Assembly: GCA_034770075.1 (NCBI GenBank) | Contig: JAVJAP010000215.1 | Span: 558,001 to 622,000, forward strand | Source of the DNA: Aralia elata | Taxonomy: Eukaryota > Streptophyta > Magnoliopsida > Apiales > Araliaceae | DNA length: 64,000 nucleotides | Direction of reading: 5' to 3' | The notes under the pieces: model-generated | Database searches by the model: none | Seen by the model: only the letters and a program-made list of their open reading frames with translations | What the model was told of the DNA's origin: nothing | Program-made: the position numbers and the translations under genes | In this document: in pieces, positions 46,742 to 56,840 of the stretch | Position numbering within the stretch: the first letter of the stretch is position 1 | How the letters are laid out: every line of letters begins with the position of its first letter

Positions 46742-47020
46742 CACTACAACAAAAGGAGCTATCAGCGACCGCCTATCAGCGACCGTATTTGGTCGCAGAT
46801 GGGTATTAGCGACCGACTACGGTCGCTAATAGTGGTCGCATATAATCTGGTCGCTGGGGAGGACATTGGCGGGCACCATTAGCGACCACCTTATCAGCGA
46901 CCGCCTATAGCGACCGTGTCGGTCGCTGGGCTTAGTCAGCCTTAATTATGACGTGGAACATGTGTCAATTTGGTGTCATCAGCGACCGACATCAGCGACC
47001 GAAATCGGTCGCTGATATGC
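46742..47020. repeat. Left CACTA subterminal repeats
   Basis: About fifteen copies of a GCGACCG / CGGTCGC motif in both orientations, often as ATCAGCGACCG...CGGTCGCTGAT pairs. These are the expected binding-site array for a TNP1-type protein. Confidence 0.9.
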
Positions 47021-47028
47021 TGGATGGG

Positions 47029-49154
47029 TGTTGGTCGATTTCGCAACCGAAAAATACGCGCAAGTATACGCGGTCAACAAGTAATGTAATGATAAGAGAG
47101 TTGTCGAACCCACAGAGAATTGTTCTAGTGTATCCCAAGTACCAACTATATATCGTCTTGATTTTAATTAGACAAATGATGATTTGATATTTTTGTTGTT
47201 GGTAGCGAATAAGATAATAATAATCAAGTAAAAGATAATGAAATCCAATATTAACAAGTCTAAGATTGCAATTTCCCCCAACACTTCATTTGAATATCCT
47301 AACTCTCTCATTTGAATTAATTAACAACATAAAATTGCCAACCGAGAAATCAAAGCTACTTATAAGCCTCTGTCGATGGTCAAATTCGAATCTTCCTAAT
47401 GCGGCATGTAGGTATATGTCTATCCTACACACTATCAAGAGACTAATTTCAAGAACAATAACAAGACACGTGTCACTAAATCTCATTTACCGTCACCCCC
47501 TTCAACCTTACCAACTTTCACATAGGAAGTCAGTTAAGAGTAGATTCTCCATTGGTTGCAACACGGTATCTAGGTATATATCTATCCTAAATACTATCAA
47601 GTTACCGAAAAATCATTGAGGGATAATCAACAAGACACACGTCACTCTATAATCTCAATTAATAAAACCCACCAATAATCTTTAACTTTTCGCATGATAT
47701 CATAACAAGGTCTAAACACTATAATCCGTTCGTCAAGTTCATATAGGTTTCCCACGGTAATTACTAGCTAGGCAATTAAGATATGAAGCATAAATTATGA
47801 TATACAATTCACAAATGAGTAATTAATAGCAAAGAGAAGAGAAATCAATTCAAAACTATGTGTTGGGTTCCATTGAAATCTTAGAATACAAGCTTTAGTT
47901 CATGGTAGCTAAGCAAAACATCAAACACATGGTGTTCATCATACAATAGAATTACAAATTCAAAGGAAATTAAGAGATGATAAAACTCATTTAGAAGATA
48001 ATCATGTGTTGCTTGTTTGGTTGATGTCAATCTCTAGCTTTTCCTCTTCATTTGGCATTCGTTTCTCTTTTTGCTCCTTAGCTTGTTGCTGGAATTTCCT
48101 TGAATTGCAGCCCTCAAGCTCTTCTTGATGATGTATGTGTAGCCTCCCAAAGGTTTAGATATGTCTTGACAATCCTTTCCTTCTTGGTTCTTTGGCTTGT
48201 GCTGAGTTTTTCCTTGTATTGCAGCACTTTTGCTCTCAAATTGATGTTTTTTCTAGCCTCTCAATCCCTAGTTATGAAATATGAAGCCCCAAAGAGATAT
48301 TATATAGTGCCTCCATGAAAACCCTAGCAAAAATCAGATTATTGGGTCAAAAAAAAAGTGAGTTGGGAATCGCACTAGGAGCTCAAAAGATCGCACTCAG
48401 CACGCGCCTGGGGCGCGCCCGCACGCTGCCCGCCGCGCCCGCGCCCAGCCCCTGGCCTTGCCGCACGCCCACGACACGCCCCACGCCGCGCTCACCTGCG
48501 GCGCGCGCGCTGGCTGCCTGATGCCAGGCGCCGCGCGCCCGCATCCATTTCCGCGCGCCCGCGCCAGTGGCCTGTAACCCGACTCAGCTTTGACATCTGT
48601 TAGTAAAATGGCCATAACTTCTTCGTCCGAACTTGGATTTAGGCGTGTAAATAGGCTATGGAAATCTAAGAAAGAGCTCTACAAGTTTCATAACTGGAGC
48701 TTGACGAGAAAATGTCCGGAGAAAGTCTCAAATTGATCCCGAAGCAACTGCTGTGTAAAATACATGCCAAATCCGATGGTAAAATAGCCATAACTCTCTC
48801 ATACGAACTTCAAATTGGATGATTCAAGATGTTCTGGAAAGCTAAGACAAATATCTACAACTTTCGTTCTTTGAGTTTTGAGAGATTCGGATTAGATCAT
48901 GGGTGAAATTGGGAAACAAGCAGCTACAATACCGAAAAACAAGTTACGGGTATTGATTCCAAGGAGCTTTTATTTCAATTCCTACAAAACAACATGAAAA
49001 ACACATAAAAGCATACAAAAACATATAAAACCAATATAAAACTACATTACATGACAATAAGATAAAAACGCATAAAACCAACCGAAATGACTTAGGATTT
49101 ACAAATTATCAAGCTTAAAAGCACCTAATTTATGTATATAAAACACACTCATCA
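47029..49154 (-). repeat. 3' LTR of element E
   Basis: 2126 bp, matching 52593-54671. It carries an extra 11 bp near 47078 and many 1-3 bp insertions at 47480-47700. It contains a very GC-rich block at 48400-48570. Confidence 0.92.
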
Positions 49155-49172
49155 AATACCCCCAAACTTAAA
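49155..49172 (-). promoter_or_regulatory. Polypurine tract of element E
   Basis: On the minus strand TTTAAGTTTGGGGGTAT directly precedes the LTR. It follows CTTGAGGACAAGCAAAG, a signature I recall from the 3' end of Athila/Tat-type plant retrotransposons. Confidence 0.75.
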
Positions 49173-51249
49173 TCTTTGCTTGTCCTCAAGCAAAACAAAC
49201 CTAAACTACATACTTCAAACACTTCAAATACAACATAACTTGAGCAATGAATTAATAAGCCACCAATAGTCTCAAAGGCATCAACATATGGAACTCAAGA
49301 GAACAAACAAAACGTTGCAAGTCTAAAATTTCAATTAGCTAGTCACACTTTGCTTAAGGCCCCTTCCGTGTGTGAGTGTGTACCCAAAAGCACTAAACCA
49401 ACCAAGCTCGGATGAACTTTGCAACCACATTACCTTATGAAATAATCAAAATAAACCCCAAAACAACATGCTTAACACATCACTCAATACAAAGGTATAC
49501 AAATCACAATTCCAAAAATTTTGAGAATCAAGGGCTCTAGGTGAGTGCATTTTATGCTCCATCTCAACCTTAAGCATGCTCATGTGGGCGAGTGCGTTTT
49601 ACGCTCAACCTCAACCCCATGCAAAATTTGCAATAAACAATTTTTTTTTTTTTTAATCACAATTATAAGAGAGTGCGTTTTACGCTCTATCTCTCCTACG
49701 CATGTGTCCATGAGTGAGTGCGTTTTACGCTCCATCTCAACTCACCACATGACCATCAATTCAAACATAACAAATTTGGACACCTTGGTTCGAGTGATGT
49801 TTAAACGAGTTCTAGAGTTTATAGAAGTTTTTCACAAGCATTCGGTTATAAAAGCCTTCACTAAGCATACAACTAGCTTAATACGCATGGGTAAGTGCAT
49901 GAAAGTGAAAGGACACATAAACAAAATAATAACCAATAAACGATAAGCACAAGGACTAAGCAACAATTGTCTACTTCTCATGAGTTAGAATCTCTTCAAA
50001 CAAGTCATTATCATAGACCATGGATTATAGTTCAAATCAAATTAAAACAATGCTCAAAGGACACATCCTAAAAATAACTAATTTTTTTTTTTGAATAAAA
50101 AGAAAAACATACTTAAATCACACAAAAACTAAATTAAACACACAAATACGCAAATACGAAGTACTACCCCCAAACTTAAATTTGACTACCACACAGCACA
50201 ACACGACTAGACAGACAAGGATAACTCAATTAAACTACCACACACACACCCCCAAACTTAAAACAAACATAGTCCTCGATGTTTATAATAGACAGAATTA
50301 AAATAGAGAACTTCACCGAGGGTAATCACGCAACATCAATATAGTGTGGTGTCGCTTGGACGCTTTCGGACTAACCAAATTCTTGTCATGGGCTTTGGTT
50401 GGCTTGGACGATGAAGCTTCACCCCAAATGTTGCATGGAAGCCATACCAGATCAATGCCTCATGAAGAACAACCCATATTAGCTAAGAAACTCTCTCAGG
50501 CCAAAAATCAAACACGTGGCGTGCACCTCCCAAAATCTCAGTTGCCAATGCATTGGGAAATAGGGCTAGCCCTCCACAAAGTCTTGCAATGGGAGAATTG
50601 GAGTGTTCCTGCAATAAAACTCAACCCAAGCACAGTCCCAAGCAAGTAAAATTTGAAATTAACAGACCTTGTTACCTTTTCTTGGAAAACAAATGAAAAG
50701 CCATGGGAATTCTTCAAAATCTGCTAAATCCTTGCTGAATTTCAAGTTAGAAGATGACAATGCTGATGGATTGCAGAGATTGGATGCCCAATTGGAGTGA
50801 TGGGGCACGAATTTGAGTTTGGGAAAAATGCATGTAAGTTGGCCTTGGAGTGGGAGGAGAGAGATATGAGTTGGAGTAGAAATGAGCTGATGGGTGCATA
50901 AAAGCTACTGGTGGCTGTCATGGCTAGCATGCGCGCTGCCGAGTGTGTTGCTGTTGTGTTGCTCAGCGTGCTGGTGCCTGTTGCTCAACGTGCTGATGTT
51001 GTGCTTCTGCTATAGTTTTCACTGGTGGTCGTAAGCATCAAACTGCAGCAAGAAATATTACACACATTAAACACACTTAAATTTAAAATCAAAACCAAAC
51101 CACACCAAACTTTTTTTTTTTTTTTTTTGGAGATTAAAATAAAAAAAAAATAAAAAAAAAATAGCTCGAAAAATAAAATGGAGATTTGGGTTGCCTCCCA
51201 AATAGCGCTTGAGTTAAAGTCCTCAGCCTGACTAGCTTCCTGTTTCCTT
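49173..51249 (-). other. Noncoding internal region of element E
   Basis: About 2.1 kb without a supported gene. It holds four copies of a GAGTGCGTTTTACGCTC hairpin-like repeat (49543-49732). Two extra TTTAAGTTTGGGGGT-like tracts (minus strand) lie near 50165 and 50250. A T/A homopolymer zone spans 51113-51160. GGTTGCCTCCCAAATAGCGC at about 51189 is a motif I recall from the same retroelement group. The open frame at 50344-50649 (+) lacks any domain. Confidence 0.55.
49543..49732. repeat. Four copies of a 17-bp hairpin-like motif
   Basis: GAGTGCATTTTATGCTC at 49543-49559, then GAGTGCGTTTTACGCTC at 49590-49606, 49671-49687 and 49716-49732. Each can fold GAG.GCGT against ACGC.CTC. The first copy shows paired changes on both arms (GCG to GCA, CGC to TGC), which preserve the pairing. 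Confidence 0.75.
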
Positions 51250-52440
51250 TTAGTCCGGCTCGATTGCAAAAATGACCTTAGCATGCCTTCGTGCTGTCAT
51301 TTCCTTAATTTGCATGGCATGCATGCATACTAGACGACTCCCAAACTCAGTTTCTTCTATCAGCAAAAAGAAACTTTCTTCATTCGCTTCATCTTTCAGT
51401 AGGGGAGAAACATCTGAGGGCATTGCTTCGATGAGGTCCATTATCTCAAGCTCGCCTAGCTTATTGTTCTTATATAAATCCTCATGTATGAACTGAAAGT
51501 AGCTAGGGGTCTGCTCTATTGTGTCTATGAATGACATAGTGACATTAAGTTTCTCAAGCACAAGTGGATCCTCATCGATCTTTTCATGAACCTCAACTTC
51601 ATCACGCCATGGCTCAAACTGTAAACTAGCTCCCATGTCACCTAGAGCTTTGCCTATGACATGACTACTCAATGGGCACGGGACTGCAAAACCACCCAGA
51701 TTCTTGAGCTTTGGAGGAGAAGGTATATGGGATACACTCGAAATTAGCTCATCATCATCATTGGGGCTCAAGGCTAGATCCTCGACCTCCTTTTCTTGTT
51801 TCCCACATGTCTCTTCCATATCAGAATCATCATCAATTAGCACGTCTGGTTGCAGCTTTGGCACGTGAAATCCATCAGTTTCGGGAACCATGTCATTGGG
51901 CCATTCGCCTTGATATCTATCGTTGAGGGCGATAATAAGCTGTCCCATCTGGTTCTCAAGATTTTGAATCGACATATGCTGACTTTTCACAATCTCCTCA
52001 ATCGAAGTTATGTTCTGGGACCCAAGTTCCTTCACATTTGAATTTTCTTCTTGTGGCAATGAAGGTGGACATGAGAATTCCGGTGCATATGCTGGACTCG
52101 GAGCATAGTATTGATCTTCATAATTGTAGCTCCATGTAGAATCTGGGTGATACCCCCAATCTTGGTGATAAGCATCGGAACAGTCATAACTGTTGGGGTA
52201 ATCGCCGACGTTCCCACCACACCATGCTGACTCGAAATTAATGGTGCATAGATGACTCGGATGGTTTCCATCACAATAATCACAATTCACCGCAACACTT
52301 TGAGTATGTTGGGCCACTAGAGCGCTAACATTCCTTGACAGTTCCTCTAAATGAGCCACCACCTCATCAAATCCATCCATCCATACCGCTCCTGATTGGG
52401 TCATTCCCGTGTGAGGCCATTGATAATTATAGTTGGCCAT
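51250..52440 (-). CDS. Athila-like gag C-terminus/protease-derived protein of element E
   Basis: Intact 396-codon ORF starting about 130 bp after the PBS. An N-terminal CDYCDGNHPSHLC is a zinc-knuckle variant like the CEICGGxHxxxxC of Athila gag. It is followed by an aromatic YPNSYDCSDAYHQDWGYHPD stretch matching the NPYSNTYNPGWRNHPN region of that family. A segment SIQNLENQMGQLIIALNDR then matches the ExQxGQLAxALxxRPQG segment. Around residue 250, LGGFAVPCPLSSHVIGKALG followed by DMGAS corresponds to the protease region (FxIPCxIG...ALCDLGAS), but the rest of the protease is not recognisable. The capsid domain is missing, as are reverse transcriptase and integrase. The remaining C-terminal 140 residues are acidic and unrecognised. 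Possibly a trans-complemented packaging protein. Confidence 0.65.
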   Translation of the reverse strand: MANYNYQWPHTGMTQSGAVWMDGFDEVVAHLEELSRNVSALVAQHTQSVAVNCDYCDGNHPSHLCTINFESAWCGGNVGDYPNSYDCSDAYHQDWGYHPDSTWSYNYEDQYYAPSPAYAPEFSCPPSLPQEENSNVKELGSQNITSIEEIVKSQHMSIQNLENQMGQLIIALNDRYQGEWPNDMVPETDGFHVPKLQPDVLIDDDSDMEETCGKQEKEVEDLALSPNDDDELISSVSHIPSPPKLKNLGGFAVPCPLSSHVIGKALGDMGASLQFEPWRDEVEVHEKIDEDPLVLEKLNVTMSFIDTIEQTPSYFQFIHEDLYKNNKLGELEIMDLIEAMPSDVSPLLKDEANEESFFLLIEETEFGSRLVCMHAMQIKEMTARRHAKVIFAIEPD

Positions 52441-52567
52441 GGTGTACCTCGTAACGAAGAAAGCATTAAACAGAAAAATAGAAAAAATGTTAAAAATAAA
52501 TTTATATACAAGTTTAAATCAAGATCAATTCGATTGAAATTAATATTGGTAAAATTATTAGAAACAA

Positions 52568-52588
52568 CTCCCCGGCAACGGCGCCAAA
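52568..52588 (-). promoter_or_regulatory. Primer binding site of element E (tRNA-Asp)
   Basis: The plus strand reads CTCCCCGGCAACGGCGCCA, identical over its last 17 bases to the 3' end of plant tRNA-Asp including CCA. The minus strand therefore carries the complementary PBS TGGCGCCGTTGCCGGGG beside the 5' LTR. This PBS is typical of Athila/Tat lineages. Confidence 0.9.
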
Positions 52589-52592
52589 AACT

Positions 52593-54671
52593 TGTTGGTC
52601 GATTTCGCAACCGAAAAATACGCGCAAGTATACGCGGTCAACAAGTAAGAGAGTTGTCGAACCCACAGAGAATTGTTCTAGTGTATCCCAAGTACCAACT
52701 ATATATCGTCTTGATTTTAATTAGACAAATGATGATTTGATATTTTTGTTGTTGGTAGCGAATAAGATAATAATAATCAAGTAAAAGATAATGAAATCCA
52801 ATATTAACAAGTCTAAGATTGCAATTTCCCCCAACACTTCATTTGAATATCCTAACTCTCTCATTTGAATTAATTAACAACATAAAATTGCCAACCGAGA
52901 AATCAAAGCTACTTATAAGCCTCTGTCGATGGTCAAATTCGAATCTTCCTAATGCGGCATGTAGGTATATGTCTATCCTACACACTATCAAGAGACTAAT
53001 TTCAAGAACAATAACAAGGACACGTGTCACTAAATCTCATTTACCGTCCCTTCAATTACCAACTTTCACATAGGAAGTCATTAAGAGTAGATTCTCCGTT
53101 GGTTGCACACGGTATCTAGGTATATATCTATCCTAAATACTATCAAGTTACCTATCATTGAGGATAATCAACAAGACACACGTCACTTAATCTCAATTAA
53201 TAACCCACAATAATCTTTAACTTTCGCATGATATCATAACAAGGTCTAAACACTATAATCCGTTCGTCAAGTTCATATAGGTTCCCACGGTAATTACTAG
53301 CTAGGCAATTAAGATATGAAGCATAAATTATGATATACAATTCACAAATGAGTAATTAATAGCAAAGAGAGAGAAATCAATTCAAACTATGTGTTGGGTT
53401 CCATTGAAATCTTAGAATACAAGCTTTAGTTCATGGTAGCTAAGCAAAACATCAAACACATGGTGTTCATCATAAAATAGAATTACAAATTCAAAGGAAA
53501 TTAAGAGATGATAAAACCCATTTAGAAGATAATCATGTGTTGCTTGTTTGGTTGATGTCAATCTCTAGCTTTTCCTCTTCATTTGGCATTCGTTTCTCTT
53601 TTTGCTCCTTAGCTTGTTGCTGGAATTTCCTTGAATTGTAGCCCTCAAGCTCTTCTTGATGATGTATGTGTAGCCTCCCAAAGGTTTAGATATGTCTTGA
53701 CAATCCTTTCCTTCTTGGTTCTTTGGCTTGTGCTGAGTTTTTCCTTGTATTGCAGCACTTTTGCTCTCAAATTGATGTTTTTTCTAGCCTCTCAATCCCT
53801 AGTTATGAAATATGAAGCCCCAAAGAGATATTATATAGTGCCTCCATGAAAACCCTAGCAAAAATCAGATTATTGGGTCAAAAAGTGAGTTGGAATCGCA
53901 CTAGGAGCTCAAAAGATCGCACTCAGCACGCCCGGGCGCGCCCGCACGCTGCCCGCCGCGCCCGCGCCCAGCCCCTGGCCTTGGCCGCAACGCCCACGAC
54001 ACGCCCACGCCGCGCGCGCGCGCGCGCTGGCTGCCTGATGCCAGGCGCCGCGCGCCCGCATCCATTTCCGCGCGCCCGCGCCAGTGGCCTGTAACCCGAC
54101 TCAGCTTTGACCTCTGTTAGTAAAATGGCCATAACTTCTTCGTCCGAACTTGGATTTAGGCGTGTAAATAGGCTATGGAAAGCTAAGAAAGAGCTCTACA
54201 AGTTTCATAACTGGAGCTTGACGAGAAAATGTCCGGAGAAAGTCTCAAATTGATCCCGAAGCAACTGCTGTGTAAAATACATGCCAAATCCGATGGTAAA
54301 ATAGCCATAACTCTCTCATACGAACTTCAAATTGGATGATTCAAGATGTTCTGGAAAGCTAAGACAAATATCTACAACTTTCGTTCTTTGAGTTTTGAGA
54401 GATTCGGATTAGATCATGGGTGAAATTGGGAAACAAGCAGCTACAATACCGAAAAACAAGTTACGGGTATTGATTCCAAGGAGCTTTTATTTCAATTCCT
54501 ACAAAACAACATGAAAAACACATAAAAGCATACAAAAACATATAAAACCAATATAAAACTACATTACATGACAATAAGATAAAAACGCATAAAACCAACC
54601 GAAATGACTTAGGATTTACAAATTATCAAGCTTAAAAGCACCTAATTTATGTATATAAAACACACTCATCA
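52593..54671 (-). repeat. 5' LTR of element E
   Basis: 2079 bp, minus strand TGATGAGTGTG...TCGACCAACA. A GC-rich block at about 53930-54090 corresponds to that of the other LTR but differs in length and unit number. Confidence 0.92.
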
Positions 54672-55073
54672 ATGGGAGGACAAGTGGCAGCCCTGCGAGT
54701 TGAAAGTAGCGACCGCGAATTATATCAGCGACCGCGTGCGGTCGCTGATACCTGGGTTGAAAAAAAAAATTGGCCAGTTTTGCTGATTTCCAGAAAACTA
54801 AAACCTGTTTTGTACCTGCTCCCAACACACAGCAGTTTATATAAACATCCATACTAACATATTTATACCCCACACATGCACAATAGTATATATTAACATC
54901 CATCCATATGCAAACACATAAACCAACACAATATAAACTATAAAAACATTCACAAGCCAAAGGGAACTGAAAACTTTATATAAATGTAGTCGTACGATCT
55001 AAGTAACATACATATGTCCAAACAAGGGCAATCACAAACAGGGTATTTGAAGTATAGCTAGCTAGCTAAGTCT
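54672..55073. other. CACTA sequence between E and the TNP1-like gene
   Basis: Contains the continuation of the left subterminal repeats (GCGACCG motifs at about 54708-54750, including ATCAGCGACCGCGTGCGGTC). About 300 bp of AT-rich untranslated sequence downstream of the TNP1-like gene follows. Confidence 0.7.
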
Positions 55074-56666
55074 TCATGCATCATCGTCCAAATTAGTATG
55101 ACCCTGTAGACAAAAGAAGAAAACATGTTACATATGTTGATACTGATAGCTATTACAATATTTATATATTTAAGTTAGTGACTTATTTGATTGTAATAAG
55201 AACTAAGATTACCTCGTCGCCATCCTGTTGCTGCTGTGCTGCTGCCGCCACTGCCTCAGCCAACTCATCAGGGCTCAAAGACTGTAGATGACCGCCCAGT
55301 GTGCGAAGAAGATCTCGATCTTGACATATCGCTCTGACACAGTCAGCGGGAGTATGAATGGCTGGATGGCCCGATGACTGTGTTGACTGGGTAGCAGAGC
55401 TGCCTGTGCCGCTGATGGTAGGGCGTCGTTTTTGTCCTTGGCCTTTGACATAGTTCTTTTTCACAACTGACGCCCTCTCCCATAGCTCCTGATCAATCTG
55501 GGGACGCAGAGTGCCTTCAGGATAGCGCTCGTTCATTAAGGTATTATAAGTGTCCTGTCAGCAAGTTAACAATTAGATATTGCAAAATAAATATATAATG
55601 TGTGAAAATGACGTTAACATTTAAAAACTGCATATATATCAATAACTTATATAGTACTGCTATCTGAACAGCCTCCGGCAGACCATCACGGGTGGTCACG
55701 TACACATCCAGCCAATTGATAGGCTGACCCTGAGACTGAGCCTCCTACAAAACAAGTTCTCATATTAAACTTGTAAACATATAATATTTTACAAACATTG
55801 AATATAAACAACCTTCATAGTCATACGTACCCTGGCAGCAATATGCTGCAACTGTGATATACTGTCGCCCTTGTATGTCCCTTTCGCCTTGTCGCCTTCA
55901 GGTGCACCTGAGGCTCTGTTCGCGGCGGCAGTCTTGCGTCTCTTGATCCAGCTCTCAGCCCTCCACTGATCACACATCGCAGCCCATGTATCCTGTGCAC
56001 ACCACCATGGGCTGTGCTCGTGCATATACTGCTCACCCTCCCCCGAATGGTCGATCTCAGCATTGTGCAGGGCTTTCTGACGTTCCTTGTTCAAATTATC
56101 TTTGGTTCTGGCGGCACACTTCTGCCAGAACAGCGTTTGAATAACTGATGCACTCGCATCGTCCCATCTATATCTCCTCTGCACATAAAACAACAATAAT
56201 ATTAACACGATAAGTATACCATTAACTAACAACAACGCTAAATAAGTTGGTAACAACAACACTAAATAATTTTATTTCATTAACTATATTACCTGAAATT
56301 CAGCCCAAACTGCATCCTTGTGGGCGATAGGTGTGCTCGCCCACGTAATCACTGGCGTAGGCCAGTTCTATAAGCATAATTGTGAAATGCACTTCACAAT
56401 CTTACTGTCTTGAAAATCACTACAATATATTACAGTTTACATTAAAGCTAAGTAAATTTAATATAATATTAACGACAATTAAATACATATATAGATGTAG
56501 AACAATGAAAATATAAAAATTGAAAGAAATGATGTTAAACGTACGTGCTGTCTGGTGGAGGGCGGATCTGAATGAGAATCCGGTCATCCGGATTAGCCGG
56601 GGCCTTCGGCACATGATTAGGGCCCCGACCCAAGCCGCGCTTTCGCTGCGCTGGCTCAGAAGACAT
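55074..56666 (-). CDS. TNP1/Transposase_24-like protein of the CACTA (multi-exon)
   Basis: My exon model on the minus strand is 56666-56541, 56367-56293, 56178-55831, 55744-55658, 55554-55213 and 55103-55074. All internal joins after the first are GT/AG and in frame, giving about 335 aa. The product starts MSSEPAQRKRGLGRGPNHVP. It has the Transposase_24 (Ptta/En/Spm) region FQRRYRWDD, LFWQKCAARTKDNLNKERQK and WAAMCDQWRAESWIKRRKTA. The DTYNTLMNERYPEG region follows, and the protein ends HTNLDDDA. In En/Spm the companion protein binds subterminal repeats. The first intron is uncertain: a longer second exon from 56404 also keeps frame but meets a TAG at 56370-56368. Neighbouring TNP2 is on the same strand, about 170 bp upstream. 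Confidence 0.7.
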
Positions 56667-56840
56667 CTGCAAACAAAAAATTATAGGATGATATTATGAA
56701 TGAGTTATATGATTTACATATACAATTAAAATGACATGAAATTATATGAAATAGTTAACTACGACAACTATAAATAAAAGCTACATAAATTAATGTATAT
56801 ATGCAGTAGTTCGAAATCCAAGTCAACCTAAACATACATT

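Larger units (their letters stand above)
47029..54671 (-). mobile_element. Non-autonomous Athila/Tat-like Ty3/gypsy element E
   Basis: Ends TGTTGGTCGA...CACTCATCA with ATGGG duplications at 47024-47028 and 54672-54676. The order on the minus strand is 5' LTR (52593-54671), tRNA-Asp PBS, ORF (51250-52440), about 2.1 kb noncoding, PPT, 3' LTR (47029-49154). No reverse transcriptase or integrase. The LTRs are almost identical outside a cluster of small indels at 47480-47700, so insertion was recent. Confidence 0.92.

Noticed and set aside
50344..50649. 101-codon plus-strand frame in element E
   Set aside because: Antisense to the element, in its noncoding region, with no recognisable motif.
52568..52588. 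Fragment of a real tRNA-Asp gene
   Set aside because: Only the 3'-terminal 17 bases plus CCA are present, beside an LTR. Nuclear tRNA genes lack CCA, so it is a primer binding site.
48315..54132. Arg/Ala/Pro-rich frames in the GC-rich blocks of the E LTRs
   Set aside because: Low-complexity translation of GCGCGCC repeats. The reading frames differ between the two LTRs.
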